NCBI RefSeq assembly: GCF_000585495.1
Contig: NZ_CP007264.1
Location: 186,001 to 250,000, forward strand
Length of the DNA stretch: 64,000 nucleotides
Direction of reading: 5' to 3'
From: Thermococcus nautili
GTDB lineage: Archaea; Methanobacteriota_B; Thermococci; Thermococcales; Thermococcaceae
Both the position numbers and the translations under genes were made by a program. Below the pieces are notes generated by a model, which worked only from the letters and a program-made list of their open reading frames with translations, was not told the DNA's origin and did no database searches. This document shows positions 26,710-35,618 of this stretch, piece after piece (positions within the stretch are counted from its first letter, which is position 1; each line of letters begins with the position of its first letter).

Positions 26710-27670
26710 GCGCTTCCTCCAGCGCTCGCGTGACAAATCCTATCTCCTCCTCTGCCATCACAACGCCGACCCCGATTCCCTCGGCTCGGCGATAGCCTTT
26801 GCCCGCTACCTCAGGTTTACCGGCGTTGAGAGGGTCAGGATAGGCGTTGCCCAGAGCGTTTCCTCCTACGCGAAGAGGCTTTTGACGCTCTCGCCCGTTC
26901 CAGTTGAGAAAAACCCGGCCGTTGAGGAAGACGTTGTCGTAATTTTCGACACTTCCTCCCTCGAACAGCTCGAACCGATTGAGATTCCGAAGGGGAAGAC
27001 GGTAATCCTGATTGACCATCACGTCGAGAAGGAGAGGCCGATTAAGGCAGACATAGCGGTCGTTGACTCCTCAAGGACATCAACAGCTGAAATCGTGTGG
27101 GAGCTGTTCAAGTACCTCGGCTTTGCCGACGAGGAAAGTGCGAGGGCCCTTTTGGCAGGAATCGTTACCGACACGGCCAACTTCCGCTTCGCGAACGCGA
27201 AGACCTTCAAAGCGGTGAGCGAGATTTTAGAGAGGTTTCCGCTCCAGATGGGGGAGATATTTTCCCTCGTTGCCCCTGCCAGCGACGAAAACACCGACAA
27301 CGCCCGGAGGATGGCCGTCCTCAAGGCCTGCCAGAGGCTCGAAATCAGAAAGTTTAGGAAGTACATCATCGCCGTCTCGAAGGTCTCAGCCTACGAGTCC
27401 TACGCCTGCAAGGTCTTCCTCCAGCTTGGGGCCGACATCGCGATAGTCGGGAGCGAGAAGAAGGGCGTCAGGATTTCCGCGAGGGCCAAGGAGAGTCTCG
27501 TTAAGAAGGGCCTCCACCTCGGAAAAATCATGGAGAAGGTGGGGCCCGTCATTGAAGGCTCTGGCGGTGGCCACGCCGGGGCCGCAGGAGCGAACGGAAA
27601 GGCCAACCTTGATAAAGCCATAAAGCTAATCCTCAGGGAGATTGAGAACTTCCTCAGGGAGAACGGGTGA
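26687..27670 (+). CDS. DHH/DHHA1 family phosphoesterase
   Basis: 327 residues. The catalytic DHH domain has CHHNADPDSLGSAIA, FDTSS and the DHH motif itself (LIDHHVEKERP); the C-terminal DHHA1 domain ends in GSGGGHAGAAGA, which binds the substrate phosphate. This family includes nanoRNases and 3'-5' exonucleases that need manganese; its location in the prefoldin/L37Ae operon suggests RNA turnover, which is inference. ATG 26687 lies 23 bases inside the DUF3194 gene. Confidence 0.9.
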   Translation: MKGKLKLKRFLQRSRDKSYLLLCHHNADPDSLGSAIAFARYLRFTGVERVRIGVAQSVSSYAKRLLTLSPVPVEKNPAVEEDVVVIFDTSSLEQLEPIEIPKGKTVILIDHHVEKERPIKADIAVVDSSRTSTAEIVWELFKYLGFADEESARALLAGIVTDTANFRFANAKTFKAVSEILERFPLQMGEIFSLVAPASDENTDNARRMAVLKACQRLEIRKFRKYIIAVSKVSAYESYACKVFLQLGADIAIVGSEKKGVRISARAKESLVKKGLHLGKIMEKVGPVIEGSGGGHAGAAGANGKANLDKAIKLILREIENFLRENG

Positions 27671-27675
27671 TTGAG

Positions 27676-28002
27676 ATGGCGAAGTGCCCGCTGTGCGGAA
27701 AGCCCCTCGACTGGGGGGAGCTGGTTGAGCAGATGCTGAGCATTGAGAACGCCGAGGAAACGCTGAAGGACCGCGAAAAGTTTATCGGGGCCGTCGAGGG
27801 CTTTGCCTTCAAGTGCCCCCACTGCGGTGAGGAGTTCTACGGCAAGTATTTGCCGAGGGATGAAGCGGAGAAGGTCTTTGAGCTCCTCAACGAGTTTAAG
27901 GGTTCGATAGACTGGGAGAACAAGCGCGTCCGCCTCAGGCTGAACAGCCTCTTAGCTCTGGACAAGATGCTCGAGAACTGGGACAAGAAGATGAAGGGGT
28001 AA
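27676..28002 (+). CDS. Zinc ribbon protein, conserved hypothetical
   Basis: 108 residues. Two CxxC pairs, CPLCGKPLDWG at the start and FKCPHCGEEFYG in the middle (about residues 4-7 and 51-54), can form a zinc ribbon or two knuckles; the remainder is helical, ending LLALDKMLENWDKKMKG. It starts 5 bases after the DHH gene with GGTGATTGAG. No family name recognised beyond the zinc ribbon; an RNA- or DNA-binding role in this operon is plausible only. Confidence 0.75.
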   Translation: MAKCPLCGKPLDWGELVEQMLSIENAEETLKDREKFIGAVEGFAFKCPHCGEEFYGKYLPRDEAEKVFELLNEFKGSIDWENKRVRLRLNSLLALDKMLENWDKKMKG

Positions 28003-28046
28003 CCCTTTTTAGGTTTTGGCACTATTTCAATAGTCCGGTGGTTTCT

Positions 28047-29159
28047 GTGGAATCGGTGAAGGAGAGGCTCAACGCCGGTGACTTCAAGGGCGCCCTTGAG
28101 CGGGCGAAGTCCTTAGACGACCCTCTGCAGAGGATTTTAGCGCTCAGCCTGGTCATGACAGAGTTCCCGCGCGAGGAGGTTCTCTCCGAGATGCTCGAAG
28201 CGGTTGAGAGGGTCACAGGCACCTACGAGAGGGCAATAGCGTATTCACTCGTTGGCAGAGCTTTTTACATCCTCGACCGCGAGAAAGGCGGTTCCTTCTA
28301 CTTCGAGCGGGCGGTGAGCCTTGCGAAGTCCCTCCCATCGCCGAGGCTCAGGGGGGAGGCTTTGGCGGGAATCGCGAGGAACCTCGTTTTAGCGGACCGA
28401 TACGGCGATGCCTACATCCTCTTCAGCGAGGCCGTTGATGAAATCCAGCGCGCGAGGGGGTTGAGTTCAAGGGCCCTTGAAACGCTCCGCAGGGTCGCGA
28501 GGCTCATCGAGAAGAGCGCCGACGAGATTCCCAACGAGAAGGCCTTAGCATTTTACCGGCTCGCCCGCGACATCTACGACTCCCTCTTCTTCAAGCTTCA
28601 GGCCAAGCACCTCTCAGACAAGATTGCGCTCATCGAAGACGTTCTCAAGCACGGCAGGGCCGTCGTCACCGAGCTGATAGAGAAGGGCGACGTCGAGAGG
28701 GCCATCGAGGTTATGCGCTTCCTCCCGCTTGAAGACAGGGCCGTTGAGATGCTCCACCTGAGCTACTGGCTCTTCCTCCACGAGAGGCCCTACCTTGCGA
28801 GAAAGGTCTTCAACGATGCCCTTGACCTGATTCTCGTCGGAAAGTTCCAGCCGAGGGACGGCGAGATTTTCTCGATAGCCCGGAAGATGCTCAAAATCGG
28901 CCGTCTCGAAGAACCCCTAATCCTGGCCGGCGTCATCAGGGACGTGGGGCTGTCATCGGAGCTCCTCGGCGAAGTTGCACTCGCCTACTCCCGGAAGGAC
29001 CCGGCGAGGGCGCGCTCGATAGCCGAGGGGATACGGGACGAAAGCGTTAAGAGACGGGTTTTGAATGCCCTCGAAGGTGGTGAAGATGTGGGACACAAGC
29101 AAGGACTACCGCTTACTGGTGGCGGAGAAGGCGATAGAGCTCTTCCTGAAGACGGTTGA
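28047..29159 (+). CDS. Helical-repeat (TPR-like) protein
   Basis: About 370 residues, nearly all helical. Repeated pairs such as [38 protein letters not shown] and [20 protein letters not shown] show the spacing of TPR-like helical hairpins. It has no catalytic motif, signal peptide or membrane segment. GTG 28047 follows CCGGTGG at 6 bases. The last 24 codons read out of frame through the start of the next gene and are glycine-rich, unlike the helical body. Protein-protein scaffold role is likely; partners unknown. Confidence 0.75.
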   Translation: MESVKERLNAGDFKGALERAKSLDDPLQRILALSLVMTEFPREEVLSEMLEAVERVTGTYERAIAYSLVGRAFYILDREKGGSFYFERAVSLAKSLPSPRLRGEALAGIARNLVLADRYGDAYILFSEAVDEIQRARGLSSRALETLRRVARLIEKSADEIPNEKALAFYRLARDIYDSLFFKLQAKHLSDKIALIEDVLKHGRAVVTELIEKGDVERAIEVMRFLPLEDRAVEMLHLSYWLFLHERPYLARKVFNDALDLILVGKFQPRDGEIFSIARKMLKIGRLEEPLILAGVIRDVGLSSELLGEVALAYSRKDPARARSIAEGIRDESVKRRVLNALEGGEDVGHKQGLPLTGGGEGDRALPEDG

Positions 29160-29811
29160 GGGGGCGAAGTTCAAGGGTCACTGGGACAAGAAGAAAGCGA
29201 TAAAGCTCGGCAAGGAGATGCTCCCGGAGATACAGGCGATGCGCTACAGCTACATAGAGCCGAACGAGCTAATCGAGACCCCCCAGATGAAGGCCCTGAA
29301 GGAGAAGGCCCTCGGAATAATCGAGGCCCTTGGCGGGGAGGACTGGCACCACAAGTTCATAAGCAACGCCTCAAAGGACGAGCGCGAGAAGGTTGAGGAG
29401 CAGGTTGCGAAGATTCGCTTCTTCCTGAACACGATACTCGGCCTCGACAAAAGGCTCGCCCTCGGAAAGATAAACGACCCGGTCATAGCGGTCGACATCA
29501 AGGTCGGGGAGGTTATGAGCGTCGCCAAGCACCCCAACGCCGACAGGCTTTTGGTTACGAACGTCAACATCGGTGACAGGGCGATAACTGTAGTCACCAA
29601 CGACCTCACCGTTAAGGAAGGAAACCGCGTGGCGGTCGCTTTGCTCCCGCCGGCCAACTTCAGGGGAATAGTCAGCGAGGGCATGTTCCTCGGCGCTGGA
29701 GAGGGTGTTCTCAAAGATGTCAAGGGCGAAATCGGCGGTCTGCCCAAGGGCATTCCGCTGGAGGCCTTAAACGAGACGAGGAACTTGGTCGAGGCGTTTT
29801 TGAAAGGATGA
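29086..29811 (+). CDS. tRNA-binding domain protein (EMAP/MetRS-beta-like)
   Basis: 241 residues. The C-terminal half is an OB fold of the tRNA-binding type: [40 protein letters not shown], then [20 protein letters not shown]. This module is found in MetRS-beta and EMAPII. The N-terminal half is helical and specific to archaeal proteins of this type. Whether it partners a synthetase is not visible. ATG 29086 follows GGTGGTGA, 74 bases before the preceding stop. Confidence 0.88.
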   Translation: MWDTSKDYRLLVAEKAIELFLKTVEGAKFKGHWDKKKAIKLGKEMLPEIQAMRYSYIEPNELIETPQMKALKEKALGIIEALGGEDWHHKFISNASKDEREKVEEQVAKIRFFLNTILGLDKRLALGKINDPVIAVDIKVGEVMSVAKHPNADRLLVTNVNIGDRAITVVTNDLTVKEGNRVAVALLPPANFRGIVSEGMFLGAGEGVLKDVKGEIGGLPKGIPLEALNETRNLVEAFLKG

Positions 29812-29909
29812 CCTCTTACTATACCCTTTTGTCGCTTTTCAACTCTCCTTAAGTTGCCCGAAGAAAAGTTATAAACGTTTATCCCCAAACATAATAACGG
29901 TGACTGGAC

Positions 29910-30758
29910 GTGGGGTGGAGCAGGCTCGTTCCCGTGGTTATCCTTGTCGCCCTCATAGCTGGCACGCTGGTGGCCTTGGGAGGCCTGCCGTCTGACGGGG
30001 AGGATTCTCAGGGGCTTTCCTCTTTCTGTCCATCTACGCCCACCGCGAGGGTTGCCTCCTTTGACTGGGGATTCATAGCCCTTGAAAACGCCAGCGAGGT
30101 TAGAAACGTTCCCTTCGTGAAGTTCAGCGTTGACCCGTACGGCAGAACGAACGTGAGCACAGGCAACGTGACGGCAAAAGTCCAGGTCATGGTTTTAATG
30201 GCCTGCAGTTACGATGGAAAACTCCTCTGGAACCTCACGCTTTCGGGCTACGCCTGGGCCTACGATGGTGGAAAATATGGCGTTAAAGCAAACGGAACGG
30301 CCCTTCCTGCCCTCCTTGTGGCGAATACGAGCGACTACCTCTACGTTCTCGTTTATCAAACCACGCCGAGGTCTTATTCTGAATTTAGAAACTACGTGTC
30401 AATCAACGACTACTTCTACGTTCTCGGCAGAAACGGAACTGTTAGAGAGTTCGACCTTGGGCGGGGCTTCGTTCCCATCAGGAACACGTTCCTCGTTTCC
30501 AACGGTAGCTACGTGCTGATGGGCTTTGAAAGGCCTCAGCCGGATGGTTCTCCAATGTCCGGCTACGTCATGATTCTAAACGGAACTAAGGTTGTCTGGA
30601 GCAGACTCTTCCAGATGAACGACCCGAGCTGTCTCTGCTACGTCATTCCCGGCTGGGGCAGGATTGACAGAAACGGGTGTGCAGTTTTCGGCCTCTACGA
30701 CGGCGAGGGGAGGTACTGCAACGGGGAGTTCACGTACGTAGCCAACACGACGGGGTGA
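29910..30758 (+). CDS. Secreted or membrane-anchored hypothetical protein, possibly truncated
   Basis: 282 residues. An N-terminal hydrophobic helix (LVPVVILVALIAGTLVALGG) acts as signal or anchor, and the rest is an outside beta-rich domain with several NxS/T sites, resembling a propeller or sandwich. GTG 29910 follows CGGTGAC; a TATA box (AAAAGTTATAAACG) is near 29865. The protein ends at NTTG after a G-rich run. In the next frame, directly after the stop, protein-like sequence continues (DAVLAVLWGVLFPSILPPK) before a stop, so the 3' end may be frameshifted. No family recognised. Confidence 0.65.
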   Translation: MGWSRLVPVVILVALIAGTLVALGGLPSDGEDSQGLSSFCPSTPTARVASFDWGFIALENASEVRNVPFVKFSVDPYGRTNVSTGNVTAKVQVMVLMACSYDGKLLWNLTLSGYAWAYDGGKYGVKANGTALPALLVANTSDYLYVLVYQTTPRSYSEFRNYVSINDYFYVLGRNGTVREFDLGRGFVPIRNTFLVSNGSYVLMGFERPQPDGSPMSGYVMILNGTKVVWSRLFQMNDPSCLCYVIPGWGRIDRNGCAVFGLYDGEGRYCNGEFTYVANTTG

Positions 30759-30920
30759 ATCGAGGAAAGACCGGAGATGCCGTCCTTGCGGTTCTCTGGG
30801 GTGTTCTTTTTCCGTCCATTCTCCCTCCGAAGCTTATCCGTTGTTGAGGCGCCAGCGTTGAGTGGAGCTCCCTTAGAAGTGTCATTAGGTGCGAAATAAA
30901 AATGAGACAAGAAAAGGCCT

Positions 30921-32780
30921 TCACTCTACGCCCATTCTCTTCCTCACAACTTCCAAAGCCCTCTCGGCATCGCTCTTGAACTCCGGATAGCCAAGCTCCT
31001 CCATAGTTTCCGGCAGCGGAACGCCGAGCTCCTCGTGCCAGCCCCTGAGCCTGTAGAACTCCTTACGAGCTTCAAGAAAGTCGTTGTAGTCTATGAAGGC
31101 CGCATTCCCCTTGGCCGGCCCGTCCGGCTCAGGTTCCCACCAGCGCGGTGGAATCGTGTCGTCGAGCGGAGGCGTCACCCAGTCGAGGGCGTCGTGTATG
31201 CGCGCGATGCTCTCAACAGCCTGGGCAATTTTCCTTAGCCTCTTGACCGTCCACTCCTCGCCAGTCGCGAGCGAGTAGAACCTCGCCAGGTCTTCCATCT
31301 TGTAGGACACGAACTTGCACGTTCCAAGCATGTCGGTGATGTAGCTCTCGTCCCTGCCCTCTATGAGCGAAGGCACGAGCTCTTTAGCGGGTCCCTGGTT
31401 CGGTAGCTGATGGGGTCTCGGCCAGCCCCTCAGGTGAGACGCTCCGACGTCAGCTGTGGCGTAGCTGAGGGCGTAGGTTCTCCTTCCGCGCGGGTCCCAG
31501 GCGGGGCTTTCCATGCCCTTCACGTGCACGGCGAACTCGCAACCTCTACCGAGCCTCTCGCAGGCTCTCTTTACGCCATCGGCGAGAATCGCCCCGATGC
31601 CCTTCTTCTCTGCCATCAGCTTGATGAGCTTTTCCTCGGCCTCCTCGTCGCCGAAGCCCCTGACCGGGAACCCTATCTCCTCCTCGCTTATGAGGCCCCT
31701 CTCGACCAGCTCAAAGAACCAGCCTATCGTCGCTCCCGTCGCTATGCTGTCGAGGCCGAGGTTGTTGACGAGCCAGTTGAAGTAGGCAACGGCCGGGAAG
31801 TTGAAGACGCCCGTTGCCGCTCCAAGCATCGCGATGCTCTCGTACTCGGGCTTGACGCGGATTTTCCTGCCCTTGTATTCGACCTCTACATACCTGGCGC
31901 ACTTAATCGGACAGCTCTTGCCGTGGACGAACCACTCCGGCTCTACCTCGTACTTCTTGACCTCGTCCCCGCCCAGCTTCTCCGCCAGCTCCTCCGGAAT
32001 GTAGGGCCTTGAGAAGTTGTAGGCCGGGCTCATTCCGAGGGAGGCCGAGCTTCTCAGCGCATCGCTCGTTCCGTAGTTTCTGCTGTGCTCATACTTCGGG
32101 TCGGTCGCGAAGTGGTCGTAGAACTCCTGCCAAAGCCTCTGGAACTCCTCCGGGCTGGCAACAGGTGGCTTCTCCCCCGGCTCAACCACAACGGCCTTAA
32201 CCTTCTTGCTCCCGAGGACTGCCCCGAGACCGCCCCTTCCGCTCGCGCGCTCGGTGTCGTAAATCACGTTGGCAATCCTGCTGAGCCTCTCGCCGGCCGG
32301 GCCAATTAAAGCTAGGCTCGCCTTCGGGTGCTCCTTCCAGAGTTCTTTAGCGACCTCGTAGTTGCCCCTGCCCCAGAGGTGCTTTGCATCTCTGATTTCC
32401 ACCTCCCCATCGTGGACGTAGAGGTAAACCGGCTCCTCGGCCTTCCCCTCGATGATTATCGCGTCGAAGTGCCCCTTGAGCTTGGGTCCGAAGGCGTCTC
32501 CACCGCTTGAATCGCTGATTAGCCTCGTCTCGGGGCTCTTGCTAACGGCTATGACCTTGCTCGAACCCGGAATCAGGCCGGTTAATCCACCGGTGGCGAA
32601 GACGAACTTGTTGGCCGGGCTGAGCGGGTCGGTTCCCGGCGGGACCTCCCGGTAAATCAGGTAGTAGCCGAGGCCCTTTCCGCCGACGAACTTCCTTATC
32701 ACCTCATCGGGAAGTTCCTCGTAGGTGACCTTTCCCTCAGTCAGGTTCACTCTCGCTATCCTGTTCTTGTATCCATACAT
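30921..32780 (-). CDS. Tungsten-type aldehyde ferredoxin oxidoreductase, WOR4-like
   Basis: 619 residues. AOR-family features are clear: the N-terminal VNLTEGKVTYEELPDEVIR, the RGGLGAVLGSKKVKA stretch and WDPRGR. Of the four cysteines that normally hold the [4Fe-4S] cluster (C-x2-C-x3-C and one far downstream), the first is replaced by Gly287; C290, C294 and C488 remain. As I recall, P. furiosus WOR4 likewise lacks one ligand and carries a [3Fe-4S] cluster. It sits in an operon with an aldo-keto reductase and near phosphoglycerate mutase, the order of PF1961, PF1960 and PF1959. ATG 32780 follows GGAGGTGTG and shares its A with the previous TGA. Substrate unknown. Confidence 0.85.
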   Translation of the reverse strand: MYGYKNRIARVNLTEGKVTYEELPDEVIRKFVGGKGLGYYLIYREVPPGTDPLSPANKFVFATGGLTGLIPGSSKVIAVSKSPETRLISDSSGGDAFGPKLKGHFDAIIIEGKAEEPVYLYVHDGEVEIRDAKHLWGRGNYEVAKELWKEHPKASLALIGPAGERLSRIANVIYDTERASGRGGLGAVLGSKKVKAVVVEPGEKPPVASPEEFQRLWQEFYDHFATDPKYEHSRNYGTSDALRSSASLGMSPAYNFSRPYIPEELAEKLGGDEVKKYEVEPEWFVHGKSCPIKCARYVEVEYKGRKIRVKPEYESIAMLGAATGVFNFPAVAYFNWLVNNLGLDSIATGATIGWFFELVERGLISEEEIGFPVRGFGDEEAEEKLIKLMAEKKGIGAILADGVKRACERLGRGCEFAVHVKGMESPAWDPRGRRTYALSYATADVGASHLRGWPRPHQLPNQGPAKELVPSLIEGRDESYITDMLGTCKFVSYKMEDLARFYSLATGEEWTVKRLRKIAQAVESIARIHDALDWVTPPLDDTIPPRWWEPEPDGPAKGNAAFIDYNDFLEARKEFYRLRGWHEELGVPLPETMEELGYPEFKSDAERALEVVRKRMGVE

Positions 32781-33607
32781 CAAACACACCTCCGGGCTTT
32801 CTCCCTATCTTCCCTACTCAATCTCCAGCTCATAGCGCCGGCGTTCTCTTCCACGTGCTCCTTCCTGCCGGCTTTGGGAATCGCAACAACATTCTCCTCC
32901 CATATCAGGTAGTTTAGCGCGACCTGGGCCGATGTTTTTCCGTATTTTCTCCCAATCTCGGCCAGGCATGGGTTCCTCGCGAGGGAACCCTTCTCCAGCG
33001 GGGTGTAAGCTATCAGCGCAATCTTTTCCTTCTTCATGTAGTCGAGAAGTCCACTCGTTTCGGGCCAGCGGTCGCGGAGGGAGTACTTTACCTCGTTGGC
33101 AACGATTTCGTACTTCCTCATTGCCTCCTGAGAGCGTTTCAGAAGCTCCAAGTCGAAGTTGCTGACGCCGATGTATCTTACGACCCCTTCATCAACCAGC
33201 TCCTCAAGGGCGTGGAGGGTCTCCTCTATCCTTCGCCACTCGGTTCCGGGCCAGTGGAGGAGGTGCAGGTCAATGTATGTGCCGAGCCTCTTAGCGCTCG
33301 CCCTTACCGCTTTCTTCGTCCTCTCGTAGCCGAAGTTCGTGGGCCAGACCTTGCTGATGATGAAGAGTTCATCCCTGTCAAAGCCCTCGATGGCCCGTCC
33401 AACCAGCTCTTCAGAGTGGCCGGCACCGTAGAACTCGGCGGTATCTATGAGGTTAATCCCGAGTTCGAGGCCGTAGCGGAGAACCTCAACGCTCTCCTCG
33501 TCCCGCGAGTAGTCGGGGCTCTCGTAGCCACCGATTCCCCAGGTGCCGAGGCCTATGGCGGTCACCCTATCCGAACCGATGACCTTAGGGTCTCGAAGAG
33601 CACCCAC
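32780..33607 (-). CDS. Aldo-keto reductase, AdhD-like
   Basis: 275 residues, a TIM-barrel NAD(P)H oxidoreductase. The catalytic tetrad is seen as D and Y in IDTAEFYGAGHSE, K in IISKVW and H in LLHWPG; VSNFDLELLK and IPKAGR complete the cofactor site. It probably corresponds to P. furiosus AdhD (PF1960), which reduces ketones and oxidises secondary alcohols. GTG 33607 follows AGGTGATAGC. The stop overlaps the WOR4-like start in TGATG, so both are made in a coupled way; a joint role in aldehyde/alcohol balance is inference. Confidence 0.9.
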   Translation of the reverse strand: MGALRDPKVIGSDRVTAIGLGTWGIGGYESPDYSRDEESVEVLRYGLELGINLIDTAEFYGAGHSEELVGRAIEGFDRDELFIISKVWPTNFGYERTKKAVRASAKRLGTYIDLHLLHWPGTEWRRIEETLHALEELVDEGVVRYIGVSNFDLELLKRSQEAMRKYEIVANEVKYSLRDRWPETSGLLDYMKKEKIALIAYTPLEKGSLARNPCLAEIGRKYGKTSAQVALNYLIWEENVVAIPKAGRKEHVEENAGAMSWRLSREDREKARRCV

Positions 33608-33690
33608 GCTATCACCTAATAAAATAGAAGCGTTTAACCCTTTTAAGGTTTCCGTTTGAACGCTAAAATCTATGTCACAAAGTTGTGGAA

Positions 33691-33879
33691 TCAGACCTCT
33701 TCGAGCTTCTTCCTGACTTCCTCGGTGTTCCTCCTGGTTTCCTCAAGGGCGTTCTTCAGCTTCTCCAGCTCGACCTTGAACTCGTTCAGGGTCTTGTTTA
33801 CCTGGTAGAACGCGAATATGAGCACGACGAGGATAATCAGACCGAGGATTATGCTTATCCATCCGCTTGGGGTCGACAT
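33691..33879 (-). CDS. Small membrane protein with coiled-coil tail
   Basis: 62 residues. One membrane helix (ISIILGLIILVVLIFAFYQV) is followed by a charged heptad-patterned tail (LEKLKNALEETRRNTEEVRK) that should be a cytosolic or external coiled coil. ATG 33879 follows GGGAGGTGAGC. It is the last gene of the DUF2202 cluster, 23 bases after the ArsR-type regulator. Function unknown. Confidence 0.7.
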   Translation of the reverse strand: MSTPSGWISIILGLIILVVLIFAFYQVNKTLNEFKVELEKLKNALEETRRNTEEVRKKLEEV

Positions 33880-33902
33880 ATGCTCACCTCCCCAGGGCAT
33901 TT

Positions 33903-34196
33903 TCATCCCTCCAGGTTCTTTACCACGTCGTTGTCTATGACGAGCTTGAAGGGCCTGGCCCGGTAGTACTTCTTGGCCCTCGGGTCATCTGGCTCAAGGC
34001 GGAGCTCGCTCTCGACGAGTCCTGCCTTCTCAAGCTTTTTGAGGTGGAGATACAGGAGTTGCCTCGATATTCCAAGGGTCTTGGCGAGTTCGTAAACGTA
34101 CCACTCCTTTTCACAGAGTAGCTTAAGTATCTTAACCCTGACTGGGTTGGAGAGTGCATCGCATACCTTTGCCAGCTCCTCGACGCTCTGGACCAT
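33903..34196 (-). CDS. ArsR-type winged-helix regulator
   Basis: 97 residues. The winged HTH is plain: DALSNPVRVKILKLLCEKEW, YELAKTLGISRQLLYLHLKK, then the wing to AGLVESELRL. The ArsR family usually represses metal or redox genes and releases DNA on ligand binding; a metal-binding cysteine pair is not evident, only Cys12 and Cys28. ATG 34196 follows GGTGTTGA. It lies inside the DUF2202 cluster, so it is the natural candidate to bind the palindrome upstream of that cluster. Confidence 0.82.
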   Translation of the reverse strand: MVQSVEELAKVCDALSNPVRVKILKLLCEKEWYVYELAKTLGISRQLLYLHLKKLEKAGLVESELRLEPDDPRAKKYYRARPFKLVIDNDVVKNLEG

Positions 34197-34256
34197 GGTC
34201 AACACCGCTGATTGGGCCTGGAGGGGATAGGAAAAGAAGAGATAAAAGCTTTCCGC

Positions 34257-34946
34257 TCAGCCCACTATACTTTTGTATTCCTCTTCACTCAACACCTGGG
34301 GCGTGTAGGTGACGCCATACCTGTTCTGAAGCAACCTGGTGAACGCCCTCAGGTGGTTTTCACTTCCGCTCCTCAGGCTCTCGAACACCGCTTTTATGTC
34401 CTCGTTGTCCGTCCTCTTGAGCCACTCGTCCAGGTCCTTGATGTCAATCTCCTCTATGAGCGCCCCCACTTTGAGCGCCTCAACCTCGCTTTCGCTTCCC
34501 TGGGCAACGAGCTTTTCATAGAGTTCCTGCATCTCCGTGCTGTTGAACTCGCCAACTCCCATTCCTGCAACCGGGTCGGTCAGGTTGTATTTCTTGATGA
34601 GCTCAAGCACCATGTCCATGTGGGTCTGTTCGCTTCTTGCTATGTTGTTGAATATCGGAAGGCCTGTCTCGTTGTAGAGTGTGAGATAGACGTCCCTCGC
34701 GAGCTTTTCTTCCTCCCTCATGTAGAGGATTGCCTCAATCTCGTCCTGGCTCAGGTTTTGAGCAGGATACGCGGAGACGTTTACCATCGTTCCCTCTGGA
34801 CTCGCTCCGGCACCGTAGCCTTTATCCTCCGGAGGTCCCATCGTGCCGGAACTTGTCGTTGTGCTCGTATCCGTGCTCGTTATACATCCGGCCCCAACCG
34901 TGGCCAGGAGGAGCAGGGCAACGAGCAGGAAGCTCATCTTTTTCAT
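34257..34946 (-). CDS. DUF2202 ferritin-like lipoprotein
   Basis: 229 residues. A lipoprotein signal peptide (LVALLLLATVGAGCITS, lipobox GAGC) precedes a Ser/Thr linker and the DUF2202 four-helix domain. Likely diiron or other metal ligands are in EEEKLARDVYLTLY, SEQTHMDMV, LIEEIDIKDLDEW and GSENHLRAF, the ferritin-like pattern of E and ExxH. It is anchored outside the cell. Paralogue of the gene at 35844; the two differ in the tail. Its ATG overlaps the DUF4405 gene by 4 bases (ATGA). Confidence 0.85.
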   Translation of the reverse strand: MKKMSFLLVALLLLATVGAGCITSTDTSTTTSSGTMGPPEDKGYGAGASPEGTMVNVSAYPAQNLSQDEIEAILYMREEEKLARDVYLTLYNETGLPIFNNIARSEQTHMDMVLELIKKYNLTDPVAGMGVGEFNSTEMQELYEKLVAQGSESEVEALKVGALIEEIDIKDLDEWLKRTDNEDIKAVFESLRSGSENHLRAFTRLLQNRYGVTYTPQVLSEEEYKSIVG

Positions 34947-35575
34947 CCACTCTCACCCCGGAGTTCGGTTATAATCTCCTCCAGCATGGCCTTGAACTCC
35001 TCCCTGTCCAGGTCGTACTTGTACTCAATCTCAACCAGCTTCTCGTCAGGGGTCGCCTCTATCCCCTTCTCCTTCAGCTTCTCTATCAGTGCGTCCGTCG
35101 AGACGTTGAACTCGTTGGCGAGCTCCTGGACGGTGTAGTACTTCATCATGGTTCCCGTTATGTAGACCGTTGAGTTGGTTGACTCCTCGTAGTAGGAGTC
35201 TGAGGTTGTGTCGCCCTCCTCGCTACCAACGTAGGCCGAAAAGGCCTGGTATCCTCCCGCGAGGAGCAGGAGGGGTATTATCAGTCCCGCGATGACCTTT
35301 ACCTTGGAGCTCTTGAAAGCGGACTTCAGCATGACCCACATGCTCCTGAAGCCAACGGCCAGGTGGACTGCCACGAGACCAATCATGACGAAGCCAAGGT
35401 AGGTGTGAACGTTGGTCAGCGTGTCCTTGTCCATTCCAAGGAACGTCCACCCAATGCTGTCCGCTATCCTTCCGCTGGGCGCCAGGTACAGGCCTATTCC
35501 CGTTATCGCTATCGCTACGAAGACTATCAGGAGGAGCAGGTCAACGACTCCCCTGAGGAGTGCGGAGGCCCTCAT
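34943..35575 (-). CDS. DUF4405-type membrane protein with extracellular domain
   Basis: 210 residues. Four hydrophobic helices in the first 110 residues (LLLLIVFVAIAITGIGLYL; YLGFVMIGLVAVHLAVGF; VIAGLIIPLLLLAGGYQAF) hold histidines (NVHTYLGF and AVHLAVGF) placed as in DUF4405/cytochrome b561-like heme proteins. The C-terminal 90 residues form a soluble helix-rich domain. ATG 35575 follows GGAGGTGGTCC. With the ferritin-like neighbours, a membrane electron-transfer role is plausible; that is inference. Confidence 0.7.
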   Translation of the reverse strand: MRASALLRGVVDLLLLIVFVAIAITGIGLYLAPSGRIADSIGWTFLGMDKDTLTNVHTYLGFVMIGLVAVHLAVGFRSMWVMLKSAFKSSKVKVIAGLIIPLLLLAGGYQAFSAYVGSEEGDTTSDSYYEESTNSTVYITGTMMKYYTVQELANEFNVSTDALIEKLKEKGIEATPDEKLVEIEYKYDLDREEFKAMLEEIITELRGESG

Positions 35576-35618
35576 TGGACCACCTCCGGTGGGCATTTTC
35601 CTATACAGAGCATCTTTT

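Noticed and set aside
31410-32012. Forward open frame opposite the WOR4-like gene
   Set aside because: Antisense to a well-conserved AOR coding sequence; composition is that of the complementary strand.
33608-33620. Second Thermococcales glycolytic motif before the aldo-keto reductase
   Set aside because: TATCAC is present but the second half-site GTGATA is missing at N5.
34212-35138. Forward open frame opposite the DUF2202 lipoprotein and DUF4405 genes
   Set aside because: The reverse genes have clear domains, signal peptide and ribosome-binding sites; the forward product has none.
35574-35613. 13-codon frame MLCIGKCPPEVVQ before the DUF4405 gene
   Set aside because: Too short to support; its end overlaps the next start, so a leader peptide is possible but unsupported.
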